Part shown: piece by piece, positions 35,598 through 46,735 of the stretch
Numbering within the stretch: position 1 is the stretch's first letter
Layout of the letters: each line of letters opens with the position of its first letter
Notes under the pieces: generated by a model
Seen by the model: only the letters and a program-made list of their open reading frames with translations
What the model was told of the DNA's origin: nothing
Database searches by the model: none
Translations under genes and position numbers: made by a program
NCBI GenBank assembly: GCA_036345935.2
Contig: JADWOT020000001.1
Span: 19,067,898-19,131,897 of the forward strand
DNA length: 64,000 nucleotides
Direction: 5' to 3'
From: Taenia hydatigena
Lineage: Eukaryota; Platyhelminthes; Cestoda; Cyclophyllidea; Taeniidae

Positions 35598-36899
35598 GTA
35601 GGCAGATAGACTAGACGCTAACTTTTATCTGTGGTGCAAAATCCCAGTAACATCTGAATTTCGCACTGCTTGTGCGGTGAAGTAACTGCAAGAAGAAAAG
35701 ACACCTTGATAACTCACAGCTCAAGGTCACTCAAAACGAGTCATTACAGGAAGGACCAGCAGATTATATTGTCGATGGCTATTATTTTAAGTGCAGAACG
35801 TATTCTAACTACATTTCGTGATTATCACAAAACCATGGTCGGAATCGTAATTTAAGCACATCAGGCGTGAAGGGATTGATAAGAAGGGCTGAGAAGGCTT
35901 ATTCATCTAACGACCTTACCTACACTGGTCTTTCTTAAACGGATTTCTTAGAACAAGGCATCGGATAAGTTCATGAGACTGTTGCTACGAATTTCAGCAT
36001 ATTAATCCGGCACTGTGGTCAGAAATTGGACAGTCGGAGAAGCTCTCATAAGCTTATTTTAACGAAAAGATTTTTCGCATCTTCATGCTGTTAAAAGTGG
36101 GTTTGTTGAAGAGCTTAAGCCTACTGACCACACACAGCAGACGAAGTTGGCTGAGTGGGTTATAAGAAAATAACAATGGAATTATTATTTGGAAAAGAGC
36201 ATCAACTTTGGAGGCGGGACTCAATTTAATCATGATGGCTCCATCAATCGACGAAAATGGATAGTTCGAGATTAGAGAATCAGCGAGGGATTGCTGAGAA
36301 GCGATTGTGCCCAAAAAGTGCTATGTTGGGTGCGAGCATTGTGCTGGAGGTATCACATGACCATCCTTCCTAAAGTTGCAGCTAGTAGGGCATCACGGTT
36401 AGTGTTTCTACTTAATAATTTAAATAACTCTGTTGCTTTCGCTCAGCGTCAAATGCGGACTTTTTGATAAAATGGTCGTGAGTTAGTAACTCTCGAAATC
36501 CTTTAACCCTACATTTCGTAGGGCGTTCAACTGGTCTCCAAGGGCTTTCGGAGTCAAAGGCGACCTAAATAAGGTGCTAAGTCTGTGAAGGCAGAGTGAA
36601 ACCCAATTCGGCTTCCTGTCTTCTCAATACATCCTGCCTCCTGTCGCATATGGCTGCCACAAAATCTTACTGATAGGGATGGTCTCTGCGATACTTAAAA
36701 TGCAAAGAATGTTGGTAGGCAGACAGGTAGGCAATAACGAGGCAGATAGGTGAAGGACATAAACCATTAGAATGAGTTCGAAAGCTAAACCACATCTGCT
36801 GCCTATAAGGCAAGTTAGGAAGTCAATGACGCCGACCGTCAATGGAGTGGGTGAAAACTGGCATGAGAACTTATTTGATAAAAAATTAGTCGGTTCTTT
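35598..36899. other. no firm gene
   Basis: A minus-strand frame at 36314-36054 (86 codons, LADSLISNYPFSSIDGAIMI) is protein-like but without splice support. Other frames are short. Confidence 0.3.
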
Positions 36900-37040
36900 A
36901 CTCTTCAGCTATCCGCTTGCTGAGAAGATGAGTGTCAGGCGTCATGGTTGCCGCTTATCCTGTCGTATGCCAAGCGCAAATAAAAGAAAACAGGCATGGC
37001 GGAGGAGCTGCTGCTAATAAGGCGACTGGCTGCATCTCGC
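36900..37040 (+). repeat. short duplicate of 62865-62980
   Basis: Both copies share GAAGATGAGT followed by AGAAAACAGGCATGGCGGAG here and AGAAAGCAGGCATGGAGGAG there, and CTGCTAA shortly after. Weaker similarity extends upstream for roughly 250 bp in both. Here an ATG opens MAEELLLIRRLAASRERR up to a CCAAG-GTAAAA donor; the other copy reads a similar start but stops early. It may be a decayed first exon. Confidence 0.5.
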
Positions 37041-37303
37041 GAAAGGCGTAGCGCTTTCCATCTGCTCCAAGGTAAAATAACAAGTGAATGCCATTAGGCT
37101 TGCACAGCTCATACTCTATTCAAGGATCTTTTGGGATGAAACTGAATTACTTTTGGCAATGAAGCATCGTCCATCCGAAACAGCTACGAGTGACGTATTT
37201 AAGGAGTCCAAGTACAGAAAAAACTTGTCAGGCTTTCTGAATTATGCCAGCAGTAAAAAGTCTACTCAATTGGTTGTGAAGTCAGCGATTCAACCGTTGG
37301 AGT

Positions 37304-37540
37304 TTAGGCTTGGAAAAAAGACTTCAGCGATAAAATAACGAAATCGACTTGTTTTAACATCCCACGAAACACAGACGGCAATGTAGTCAGGCAAGAGAGT
37401 GCTTCAGTGCAAAGAACCGGTGAAAGTACAGTTTGATGTGGACTCCTAACACCGGTCCATGACGTGCGATTTCTCAATACGCCTGCTCCACTGGGACATT
37501 TGACAACGTTTCGAGCAGTCCAATCAGTCAGGCACTGTAG
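37304..37540 (-). CDS. candidate exon, unknown protein (78 codons)
   Basis: After a GCAAATCAG acceptor on the minus strand, a phase-0 frame reads LQCLTDWTARNVVKCPSG and later SPVLCTEALSCLTTLPSVF, ending at TAA. Composition is protein-like and GC is above the flanks. No domain is recognised. It lies downstream of the minus-strand candidate at 38360-38027 and may belong to the same gene. The plus-strand frame 37084-37338 overlaps only its end. Confidence 0.35.
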   Translation of the reverse strand, partial: LQCLTDWTARNVVKCPSGAGVLRNRTSWTGVRSPHQTVLSPVLCTEALSCLTTLPSVFRGMLKQVDFVILSLKSFFQA

Positions 37541-38026
37541 CTGATTTGCAGTAGGCACTTTCAATACTTATGTCTTTCTCAAAGCAAGTGAATTGCATTT
37601 TTAATTGTTGGGTTCATTAATGGCGTTCGGTTCATTTCAACCCATCATAGTGTTGACTTGCGTTAATGCAGGTGCAGTTATTACCGAGTGCAAAATACTT
37701 TCTCGGAATGCGCGAATTACATTGCGGAATAGTGACAGTTAATTGCATCATGCTTTGCCTACTTTTATCTGGGTCACAGCAATTCTTTGTACTTGAACAC
37801 AAAACAAAGTAAAATTCCTTGCTTTCGATTAGGCTTACACTAGTTCGCTCATATCTTGAACTTTGATTCCCGCATATTCACTAAGATTCATTATAGCGCA
37901 GCATGAATTACCCAACTGAGGTACAAAATGTGAGGCCAATGACGTTGTTTGCAGTACTTACCTCTCAAAGGCAGGACAAGTCATGGATACTTGGCTAATC
38001 AATGTAATCAGCTGAGTAGATGGGAA

Positions 38027-38360
38027 CTAGACACTCAAGTAGGCTAAAGCACGAACTTCGCATGCCGTGCTGTCAGAATTGTCCAGCACATCGTAATTTT
38101 GTAGTGCTTCATTGATTTGAAACCAAATGTCAAATGCTTTTTTAGCACATTTATCAGCGCTGTAGTCTTTAAAGTATGGCGCATCAAGCACGTTATGGAC
38201 TTTAAAAAATTGCTTTAAAGTAGAGCCTTCTTTGTTAAAATACTCATCATGGTAACCATGCTTAGCACCTTCAAGTCGTGACATTCCGTAGCTGGTAATT
38301 AATGCCGCTGAAGTCGTTAAATGGCCTTGATCCTGGATGATATAATACTCTCTCGGCCGA
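38027..38360 (-). CDS. candidate exon, unknown protein (about 111 codons)
   Basis: A minus-strand acceptor (GTCTGCCTGTGCTAAAG) at 38361 opens a frame of 111 codons. It starts REYYIIQDQGHLTTSAALIT, continues with LEGAKHGYHDEYFNKEGST and a charged, helical C-terminal part (KKAFDIWFQINEALQNYDVL), and stops at TAG 38027. An internal ATG at 38284 is in frame, but the protein-like reading clearly extends upstream of it, so that ATG is probably not the start. No family is recognised. It reads as a globular domain, rich in Tyr, Asp and Lys. The neighbouring plus-strand ankyrin pseudogene begins about 80 bp away. Confidence 0.5.
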
Positions 38361-38439
38361 CTTTAGCACAGGCAGACCCGAATCCGCAAGGCAGTGAGGT
38401 CACGTGATATGGAAGTCCAAGCACAGATCAATATGTCCA

Positions 38440-39340
38440 TCTGAGGCAAAATGATGGCATGCAGAATGGGTAAGCTAACCACCTGATGATGCAGTCATGC
38501 CTAAAATTCCATTTCCTACAACTATGGTGAACATGAAACAACAAAATTCATTTTGGAGGCAAACTGCTTCTAGGCTTTGAGAAGCAGATCTCTGCAAGTC
38601 GCACTTGAGCAAGCTACCTTAAACGGCCACATTTTACTGATACGACTGTTGCTCCTGTATGACGCTGGCATCAGCCTCTGCGCCGCTAGCATGAAACCAC
38701 CTATTTTCGCAGCAATTCGTGGCCGTCGCGTGCCTGTTCGTCAATACTTTAGATCGAATGGAGCCGATATAGAGCAACGAGACAGCAAGAGGCCCCGCGC
38801 CATTTGTGCCAGCCTCCAAAATCGGAGACGCAAACATGGTCGGTTGCCTTCTGGCTGCCAATAAGTGGTTGATTTTTGCCGATTAAAGGTGTTTATCGTG
38901 CTTGTTTTCTTGTAAACAACTCATGTCTTGAAATCTAACTTAGTATTTACATCTTCAAATTCGATGAAATATAAAGTGCGGTGCTTATAGTCGCCTGTTT
39001 ATGTAAATAATCTTGCTTAACTCTCTCCAGCCATTTAAGCATCCTTATCCTTGCCTTACTTACGCCGTATTAATCTAATGTTTAGCGGTTTGTGTCCAGG
39101 AGCTGACGTGACCGCAAAGTATAAAAATGGAACAACCTCGTCGATCGCCAGTGATCTTGGCCACAGAGAAATATATGAAAAATTATAGGAGCTGTAGGTC
39201 GTGGTGACGATCCGTGATTTGTGTGATTGTATAATATCAGTAGAGCGATTGAGTTTTTTCCTATCATTAGTTATTAAGCGTTTCCAAAGGTTTAATATTG
39301 CACAAGGCCTTGATTGTGAAATCAATAGTGCACTTGCAAC
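38440..39340 (+). pseudogene. ankyrin-repeat pseudogene fragment (copy of exons 5-6)
   Basis: This matches the ankyrin gene at 51378-52080 and the pseudogene at 61175-62060, including introns. The exon 5 equivalent starts near 38535 with G-E-H-E-T-T-K-F-I-L-E (gene: G-D-Y-E-M-A-K-F-I-L-A). It has an in-frame TAG about 15 codons in, then an open stretch to 38864 containing PPIFAAIRGRRVPVRQYF. A frameshift follows about 20 codons before the exon end. The exon 5 donor GGTAAG has become AATAAG. Exon 6 equivalent starts after GTGTCCAG at about 39101 and is cut by TAG codons near 39188. It cannot encode a working ankyrin domain. Exons 1-4 are absent. Confidence 0.85.
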
Positions 39341-39504
39341 TATTTATAGGCGCCTGTCAATTGCGCTCAATTAGATAGGGATGCATTTGCTTTTCAACGA
39401 TCTGATGCCCCCCAAAACCGTGGAACTAGTTCCACCGACTCTCTGATCTGCATGTACTCAGAAAACAAGCGATTGTGATTCCGTAAATTTATTCAAAGCG
39501 GACA

Positions 39505-39741
39505 TTAATAATTATGTTGACTTGTCGTATTGATGGCTACATGGGCATTCCAAACTCCGAAGGATAGTGTATATTCAGACTTAGAACGCAACGCCTCTGA
39601 CCCGATGGAGGAGTGCTGATAGGGTAAGGCTTTTAGGCTTAAAACCAATTTATTTTGCCATGCTTCCAGCAGTGCTTTGTAACTTGCACAATGGATAAGT
39701 TGATATGCGCCAGCGCCGCTGATATGGTTCATTTTAACGTA
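39505..39741 (-). CDS. candidate small frame, unknown
   Basis: A minus-strand frame with ATG at 39732 reads MNHISGAGAYQLIHCASYK and then LLEAWQNKLVLSLKALPYQ, with protein-like composition. No domain is recognised, and no donor was found that fits the exon at 38360-38027, although both are on the same strand with the ankyrin fragment between them. Confidence 0.25.
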   Translation of the reverse strand, partial: YVKMNHISGAGAYQLIHCASYKALLEAWQNKLVLSLKALPYQHSSIGSEALRSKSEYTLSFGVWNAHVAINTTSQHNY

Positions 39742-40505
39742 CCTTCACCCCACTTACCGGTATTCTGCACGCGCTATTATTCAGCCCTACTCTATGACGC
39801 TTGATTTCTTTCCCCAGATTCTCAATTCCACGGGTCACATCACCTTCTCAAGCAAAAGAAAACCTTTAGGCGCCGTCATCTGTTGCATTACATGTTGCCT
39901 CCCTAGTGGCTGTCATTTCACTCACAACCTAACATTAGTAAATTCATCACATGTGCCTTGCCAAGGGGCTTTAGGATGCATTATGACCGCGTAAGTTCAC
40001 GTACACTGAATAGCCTGGCCAATCTAGAGCCGATACCTGCGGAACATTTCAAGGTTGATATCAGGCAAATGGCCATCATAGAATCACATTTTCTACTTCT
40101 TCTACTCATGTGTGTTGTGGGCCATCTTCTCAGAGGCTGAAGCCACATCCCGCAAGCATTTGTGTTCGAGTTGAGCATATCTGCATTCGCTTAGTTCATC
40201 GTAAAGAAATGCAAAATATTACACTACTTGCACACGTCCAACACTGAATTAACAAGAAATCGGTTGCTCCAGATTAATCTGCTTTCTTGGATTCGGATGC
40301 GAATTCAAACCCTGTAGTATAGGGTCTGTGAACGCAAATACTCAAATCGCGAATTGAAATGCGGCTGCAATCCACTTCACGTGGTTCATCATAATAGGAT
40401 CTATGTATAATTTCCGTGCATAATTTCCTAGATATTTGTGTTGCACCTGATCAGGTGGGACCGCTGCCGCTAGGCACATTGATTTACCTTTGTACTTCCA
40501 GGTAG

Positions 40506-40733
40506 CGTAATTTAACTGCTAATGGATACACTGATGCGTGCCTGCGTTTACATGCCACGCGATCCCATCGCCTAGCAAACCCTATTACCCAGACTCAAGG
40601 CCACTTGACGACCCCTGCAAAGCCAGCATCCACTCAGCGCAGGGAACTGAAAGAGCCATACATTGTGCCTGAGCTTCCCTTTCCAAACGTCATACGACTC
40701 GGCAGTGCACTTACGTGTACGACTAAAAAATAA
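40506..40733 (+). CDS. candidate terminal exon, unknown (75 codons)
   Basis: A TTGTACTTCCAGGTAG acceptor opens a frame reading NLTANGYTDACLRLHATRS and later REPYIVPELPFPNVIRL-like sequence (actual: KEPYIVPELPFPNVIRLGS), ending TAA at 40731-40733. An AATAAA overlaps the stop (40729-40734). GC is higher than the flanks. It contains no ATG near its start, so upstream exons would be needed; none was identified in 39.8-40.5 kb. The function is unknown. Confidence 0.4.
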   Translation, partial: RNLTANGYTDACLRLHATRSHRLANPITQTQGHLTTPAKPASTQRRELKEPYIVPELPFPNVIRLGSALTCTTKK

Positions 40734-42354
40734 AAGATGGCAAAAAATATTTCTGCTTTGCGTTTCATTTTCTCCTTCTCCTTCTATCCAACCGCTTTTC
40801 CCTCCACTTACTTTACAACCTTAACTCATCACCAGTTTGTGGCATTCATTTGACGGATTTGGAGAAACCCTTCATACTAGCCTTCTAAAATGCTAGCAGC
40901 TGTGTATATATTTGACATCACTATCTCTAACTGGTCTCGTTGATTTCCCTGTTATGGAAATTTCGCCTTACTTTGAACATTATGGTAGAATGCACTGAAT
41001 TCTTAATATATCAATCAGCACTGTTAACACAGTGTTAAAATAATTATTTTCTGCCGTCATCATTAAACTGCCTTTGCTAATCACTTCTGATTCCCCATTA
41101 GTGGCCATTTTCCCATTTAGCATTTAACTAAAAGGCCTTTTTGTTAACCCTCAGGCAATCCAACCGACTTGTAAGCTTTAATACTTAAATGCCAACTTTA
41201 TTCTAGTTGATAGTTTGCATTGAGCAGCATATTTCATCCCTTAAAGAATGCTTTGTAAATCACACATCTTTTATAAGTTTGCACTACTATTGAAGTGGAC
41301 AGCAAGAAATAAATGCTACATCTTGTCAAAAGTGTGGGTCCTAATATCATTGGGATAATGCTGTTAAGTTGGTTTTGTAATAACACAATGGTAGGCAGTG
41401 ATGACTCATTTTTCATCCGTGTCTTCACGTTTCCTTTCCTAGTAAAGTCTCCCCATGTTTTAGTTGGTAACGAACGATTCCTCTTGACAGTGCACAAAAT
41501 CATGTGTAAAGAGCTGATATCTTACAGTTTGGGTGTTGCACGAGCTTCTTCGAGCAAAAGCTTTGAAATAGTATGCACCCAACTTTACCTTGTTTGAGAG
41601 GAGACCATAAAAATCTTAGTTGATTATTTAGGCAGGTAAAATAGCACGAGCAGACTTCCAGAGCCCTTTGTCTCTTCCTTTAAGCAGTCTTGAACTCGAG
41701 GCTTCATCGTGTTCTACCGTAGGTGGTCTAGTTTTTATTGCCAGTTTGTGTGGCTATTTTGGGCTGATGGTCTTAAACAACATTCTGATTGCAGATGTTT
41801 AGTTATCCTGCTTTATCTTTTAACGTAATTCTTTTTGCCACTTCAAATAAATGCAATGATAGGTTGGGACATGTAGATATATAGACGAAATCTTGATGAA
41901 GCCTGATATTCCAAACGCAGTTGTAAATTTATAGCAAAACTACCTATGTTTGTAAGTAAAATAAACCAAGTAGTTAAAAGTTGAATGATGGTCACACATA
42001 CCTTTGCGACTATGCGACATAATCAAGGCGCACGCAATAGTTTACAAGATCAGCCCTAAAATGAATGCATCTAGATTCCTTTAATTGCAGAATACGTTTC
42101 GCATCGACAACCGCCCTAAAAAGGATGGATGTTGTAAAGGTTCCTTCTTTTTTCGGTTCCTTTTATTGACTGTCCCAGTGTGAGAAGGCAGAAGGCAATT
42201 AAGCATTTTTATTTTAATAGGTAAGGTGGTCGTTTGCGTCTACATGCAAACGGTGAGGAAGGAATGCCTTCTTCAAGAAACTTGAACCCTTTTGCATCCC
42301 CTTTAGTTCTTCAAGTGTTTTTATCCTACTCGTGCTTCCACTTAAAATTCATTT
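40734..42354. other. no firm gene
   Basis: AT-rich. A plus frame at 41313-41597 (94 codons with ATG, containing SPHVLVGNERFLLTVHKIM) overlaps an open antisense frame (41503-41234) and has no splice or domain support. Confidence 0.3.
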
Positions 42355-42538
42355 GTGCCCACTTCTCAAACTGTGCATGAGGAGGCAAGCAATCTTATAA
42401 GGGCCTATAACAAGGCTCCTGCAGTAGTTTTCAAGTTAAGGGAACTGCGGGAAACTGTATTGGCCATGTCGCCACCTGTTTTGTACAGTCTTCAGTCACC
42501 GTCGTTTCGTCTGACGAGACGTTATGTCGCAGGAAGGT
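42355..42538 (+). CDS. candidate exon, unknown
   Basis: The frame reads EEASNLIRAYNKAPAVVFKL followed by LRETVLAMSPPVLYSLQS and reaches an AGGAAG-GTGACA donor after 42538, phase 2. A pyrimidine-rich run ending GCATGAG at 42383 is a possible acceptor, which would start the exon at 42384. It looks like helical protein. No family is recognised. Confidence 0.3.
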
Positions 42539-43098
42539 GACAAGGAAGGAAATGGCATTTTTGAGTCCATGGCTAACCCTGCATCTCGCTGAAGAGTTAG
42601 TACTAGTTTTTAGGTTGAAGTTGTGCTCTCAGATGTCTTTATCAAAATAAGATGTCACCGAAATAGATTAGTCAGTGTTTTGAAAGACTAATTAATGCTG
42701 GCTGCATAAAGCATTTGCATTAGCTGCAGCATTGCGGAGATCATCTAGCATTGATTAGATTGCATCAGGCCTGTTTGACACTACAAAGCTGTCTTCTTTC
42801 TGTCTATTTCTACCACTTCTGCGTGCCAGCATCCGTATTTTAAGTTCAGAGTAGAAAACCACTTTAATTCACGCAGAGAAGTCAATTATTTATTTACATG
42901 GGCTAGGGGAATCGCATTCCTCGCAGCTACGCTGCTTTTTTACCAGTGCAATTGGAGAGGCGCGTCGTGACTTTGATGGCTCTTTGACCTCATCCTTGGT
43001 CATCTTTCCACCTATCGGTCTACTTCTTCCAGGAGAATTGGCGATATGCATTTGGGTGTTTGCTAAATGGGTCTAGCTTTGCCAATGCCCATGGTACC

Positions 43099-43395
43099 TT
43101 AGCGAGGCTTGATGGACCGAGTTCCACTCCTTGCAATGGGAACTTCTCGACACTTGCTCAACAATGAGCTAATTTCTACCTCCTCACTATCAGCGAAGTG
43201 CGGTGACTGTGAGCAGAGCTCAAGCAATCTGCAAGTGAAACTGGTTGCGGCCTCGAAATGCGCACTAAAGATTTCAGTTGCGTCTATTTTAGGAGACACC
43301 GCAACCGTGTCTGCCTCTCTGCATTGATAGGCAGAAGCACCCTTTGCAAAATTTTGAGCCGTTTTGGCATTACGAAGGAAATTGACTGCAAGCAT
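43099..43395 (-). CDS. candidate ORF, 98 codons, unknown
   Basis: A minus-strand frame from ATG 43395 reads MLAVNFLRNAKTAQNFAKG, then ATEIFSAHFEAATSFTCRLL and SEEVEISSLLSKCREV, ending at TAA next to a GCTAAG-GTACC donor-like site. An acceptor (ACTACCTTAG) precedes it. Helical, soluble composition. No family is recognised. The antisense frame 43327-43109 is shorter and Ser-rich. Confidence 0.35.
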   Translation of the reverse strand: MLAVNFLRNAKTAQNFAKGASAYQCREADTVAVSPKIDATEIFSAHFEAATSFTCRLLELCSQSPHFADSEEVEISSLLSKCREVPIARSGTRSIKPR

Positions 43396-45219
43396 CACAT
43401 ACTAAGGTAGTTCTGGACACAATAAGTCACATCGATTAGGTTTCTTTTCATGTTGCGAGTGCTAACCATGTCTTTCATTTATTAATGTCTTCTTTATTCC
43501 ACTGAGATTAGTTTTGCGAAGAAGGCACCGATGCGGCATCGCGTTGCACAGGTTTGGGAAAGCTCAGGGTATGCTTTTAGCGCAGTTGCATTCGAGTCAA
43601 GAAGCGTCCCTATAGTTTGGTAAGACATTTTAGTGTAGGCAGAATAGAAAGCATTTGGCTTTATAATCTTGGGTCGCAGCGCGGAGGGATCAAACGTGGA
43701 TATTCAAGCTTTGTACATCGATTGGACGTATTAGGAAGCGATGTCAGAAGGAGCTCCCAACACTTTCCTGTTGCGGCCTCGATTAAATGACTAAGGTCGT
43801 TGTTCCTCTGAGCGTGGGTACCACCGCAACACTATGTGGCTGGATCCACGCCCTAAATCAAACGATCACACAACTAGTGATCCTGTCGAGTAATATGCCC
43901 CGAATCCCCCTTTCTACTAGGAGTTGCAGATTCCCAGCGTACTCAACATCATCCTCACTAGGCACTTGGTAACGATGATATAAGTCTCCGATAAGCCGAG
44001 CTAGTACCTTGCAGCATTAGTTGATGTCAGATTCGAAAAAGACTCCGACATCTATTGTCACCGAAAATAACCTTTGCGATCGCGCCCATGGGATTGGTGG
44101 AGTTCATTGGCACTGAAATATAAGTGAATGTTGAAGCTGACTGTTTTCATCGAACCTTTATAATTAATGTCATTTTAAAGATAGAACATCCTCAAACGTT
44201 ACCGCCAGTGTATGATTTTCTCTGTTTTCCTACACTTTTACTTTCACTACCTCTGGTAAGAGGAGGTTGGATGATTTTAGGCATTTTTAATAGAATACTT
44301 GAACTCTAGTTAGGCAGCGAATCGGTAGCAGTTAAGGGAGCGGATTCGCCACGTCTGCGAAACCGACTTGTTCGTTTTGTACCAGGCTCCAACTATTCCC
44401 TTGCTTCCCACCTACAAGGCCGTGCTTATCTAACATAAATTATCTAATAAGTTATCTAATCTGAGTTGTACAATTACATTAGGATCAGCCGCATGTTCGA
44501 TTTTAACTAGCAAAGGCATCCACATTTGCGGCAGAAAGCCTCAACAATGACCGGTTGTTAAGATACATAACCGGAGCAAATCATTAAATATTAGGAGAAA
44601 ATCCCTTTGTAATTAAAGTATGACAATTGGGGGCAATGCATTAGCTTTCATGATAAATCACTTTGCCGATGACATGCTTCATTTTTAATGCAAAGTCTGT
44701 TTTGCGGCCCATTCTTGGCGAGAAAATTTATTGCTGTTGTATATTTTCATCAAAATCAAATGGATTTAGTAAGAGTATACGAAATAGCTGACAATGAATG
44801 CTATTTGTTCAGCAAAAATTTAGTTAGTATGTACCACAAACTGATTTGACGATGTCAACACCAGTTGTGTCGTGCAATTGCACAAGTCCTTTGATCGAGG
44901 TGAATGCAATGTGGGTCACACTCACAAACGCCAGGAAATCCACTCCCAAATAGAAAAGCGAATCAAGGATCATGTGTTGCGTAGTTTCTGTTCAATGCAA
45001 CAAAATTCGTTACGAAAAAACAATGCATGATGTGCATTCGATTCCATAAAGAAACATCAATTTAAATGTCACTAAGACGAAATTAATAGATTATTTCTAA
45101 CGAGAGCCTAGAGCGTAGGGTACAATATAGCGAAACTGGATGTGACTCTAAAGCTCGTCGAGATCAAAGAAAGGAAACATGCATTAGAGGTGGTGTTGCC
45201 TGCGGTGCAGGAAGGGGAA
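43396..45219. other. no firm gene
   Basis: Short frames at 43787-43972 and 44124-44309 (plus) lack splice support. The remainder is AT-rich without recognisable features. Confidence 0.3.
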
Positions 45220-45677
45220 TCAAAGTTGGGAGAGTCTGAGTGAAAGGACATGGAGGCGACGAGGCAGCCACAAGGGCCAGAGGTCCATGAGAAGAGCCTG
45301 ACCGCAGTCCGGGCTCAAGGGCTGCAGCACGCATGCAGCCACAGGGCTGCTGATGAGCGAAGGATGAAATCGTGACATATCAAGTGTCGCATAGCACTCC
45401 ATTCTTGAAATCCACGCTATCCAGTTGGTGACCAGACCCATAACGGCAAGAAAGCGCAGGCGGGTAAGTGGAGGATAGGCACCCTCTTCAAACGTTCTTC
45501 CATGACGGGGATAAGCACGCGGTCGATGAGCGAGAGAGCGTCGAGCGGCGTCATCCAGAGAACACTACTAAGCTGAGGTCTTGGTAATGCGCTGTGGGGC
45601 ATCAGATTGAGCAAAGGCGGCAGCGGAGACAACCCCTTTTTCCATATATAATTAGAAACTGTCTGCTGTGCATGCAT
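45220..45677 (-). CDS. possible 3' exons of the 47.8-45.2 kb gene
   Basis: This is a GC-rich stretch with two overlapping minus-strand frames. 45677-45417 contains DALSLIDRVLIPVMEERLKR, and 45441-45220 reads MGLVTNWIAWISRMECYAT then a Leu/Pro-rich stretch. Both look protein-like. Joining them needs either a frame change near 45420-45450 or a splice at AAGAGG-GTGCCT; I could not settle which. They lie directly downstream of the better supported exons on the same strand. Confidence 0.3.
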
Positions 45678-46053
45678 TCCTGGCTTGCACTCCCACCCTT
45701 ACACCACATAGGCCTACATGCATTTTAACCAAGCCTGATAAATCAGGCTCACTGACAATGTCATCAGATTCGTCGTTGGATGGGGCTTCACTGTATAAAG
45801 ACAAGCTGAAAACCAGCTTGGCGATTTTACCTTGAGCTTCCGATTTTTGTGAAGATTTCTGCACCGTGCCAGCGCCTTCGTAAACCAAAGAGCAGGAGTC
45901 GGATAGCCAATTATTGCATTTACTTCCACTATCGCCGTCACCGTCCTTATCCAGAGGACATGTAGAGCACTTTTGTGTCGGATATCTTCGAAAAAAGGCT
46001 GTCGAGTAGGGCCTTCGCGCCTTTGTCATTCGGCGCTGACCGAAGACAAAAGT
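45652..46053 (-). CDS. candidate exon with a frame break (same gene)
   Basis: An acceptor (CACTGACTGCAG) at 46054 fits the phase-1 donor of the exon at 46333-46147. The joined frame reads CLRSAPNDKGAKALLDSLFS then KISDTKVLYMSS and hits TAA at about 45947. One base over, the frame continues as a polar protein (NNWLSDSCSLVYEGAGTVQK, then an acidic EAPSNDESDDIVSEPDLSG) to 45652. A one-base shift, perhaps in the six-T run near 45990, or an unseen tiny intron, would unite them. Otherwise this marks decay of the gene. Confidence 0.4.
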   Translation of the reverse strand, partial: TFVFGQRRMTKARRPYSTAFFRRYPTQKCSTCPLDKDGDGDSGSKCNNWLSDSCSLVYEGAGTVQKSSQKSEAQGKIAKLVFSLSLYSEAPSNDESDDIVSEPDLSGLVKMHVGLCGVRVGVQARNACTADSF

Positions 46054-46146
46054 CTGCAGTCAGTGTTGGCCTTCTCAATTCTTCAATTTCAAGCGGTCTG
46101 ATTAAGTAGAGAGGAGAACTGTAGCTTGTGCGCCATTAATGTAAAC

Positions 46147-46333
46147 TTGCCGAACACTCAACAAGTGCATAGCGTAGACAGTTGATGGACGTTTGTCTCG
46201 ACTCTAAGTGAGACTGATCTTCACGCAAGACATTTTCGAAGAAGAGAGTGTTATAATGATCACGTAGTTCATCACGATGATTGTCAGTTCCCAGTAATTC
46301 CATAAAGTAGTACATAGTACAAACATCTGCGTT
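46147..46333 (-). CDS. exon of unknown minus-strand gene
   Basis: Acceptor TGCTATGACCAG then phase 0; donor GGCAA-GTTTAC, phase 1. The 62 codons read NADVCTMYYFMELLGTDNHR, then HYNTLFFENVLREDQSHLES and INCLRYALVECSA, a charged, helical, soluble segment. The start phase matches the donor of 46735-46555 exactly. The frame could also begin further upstream (GTHCYDQ), but that reading does not match the preceding donor. No family is recognised. Confidence 0.55.
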
Positions 46334-46554
46334 CTGGTCATAGCAATGGGTGCCAGGTAACAACGCTCTGTGATTCCAAGTTGAGTGGTAAGTAGAATGT
46401 TACATAAGGACCAGAAAAGCTTTCGCGTTCGGATTCAAGCGAATGGTGTATTTTTTACGAGAGCGTAAAATCCTAAGGCAATAACATAATAATAGTATCA
46501 ACTTCCACTGACCATTCAACGAATGTCCTTTGCGCTGTGAGTTCCTTGACTCAC

Positions 46555-46735
46555 CTCGTCTTCATGGTTGGCAGTACTAGCAGGAGCATCAATAGCATCA
46601 CCACCTTTCTGATCAAAATCGTCCCTTATTTGTGTCGCATTCTGCACCCTCTCTGGCCTCTCCTCTTCAATAGGCAGACTGTCGTTATCGCAAGCCCACT
46701 CGAACCATGCGATATTTGGTGGGAAGCGACGTCCC
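46555..46735 (-). CDS. exon of unknown minus-strand gene
   Basis: Acceptor TGGTCTTCCAGTCAG at 46736 and donor GACGAG-GTGAGT after 46555 are both strong. The 181-nt exon starts with one base of a split codon and ends in phase 0. It reads GRRFPPNIAWFEWACDNDSL, then a charged stretch (PIEEERPERVQNATQIRDDF) and ends ANHEDE. Its start phase fits the donor of the exon at 47800-47660. The acidic tail suggests a flexible linker. Function unknown. Confidence 0.55.

Noticed and set aside
43109..43327. Plus-strand Ser-rich frame
   Set aside because: Shorter than, and antisense to, the more protein-like minus-strand frame 43395-43099.
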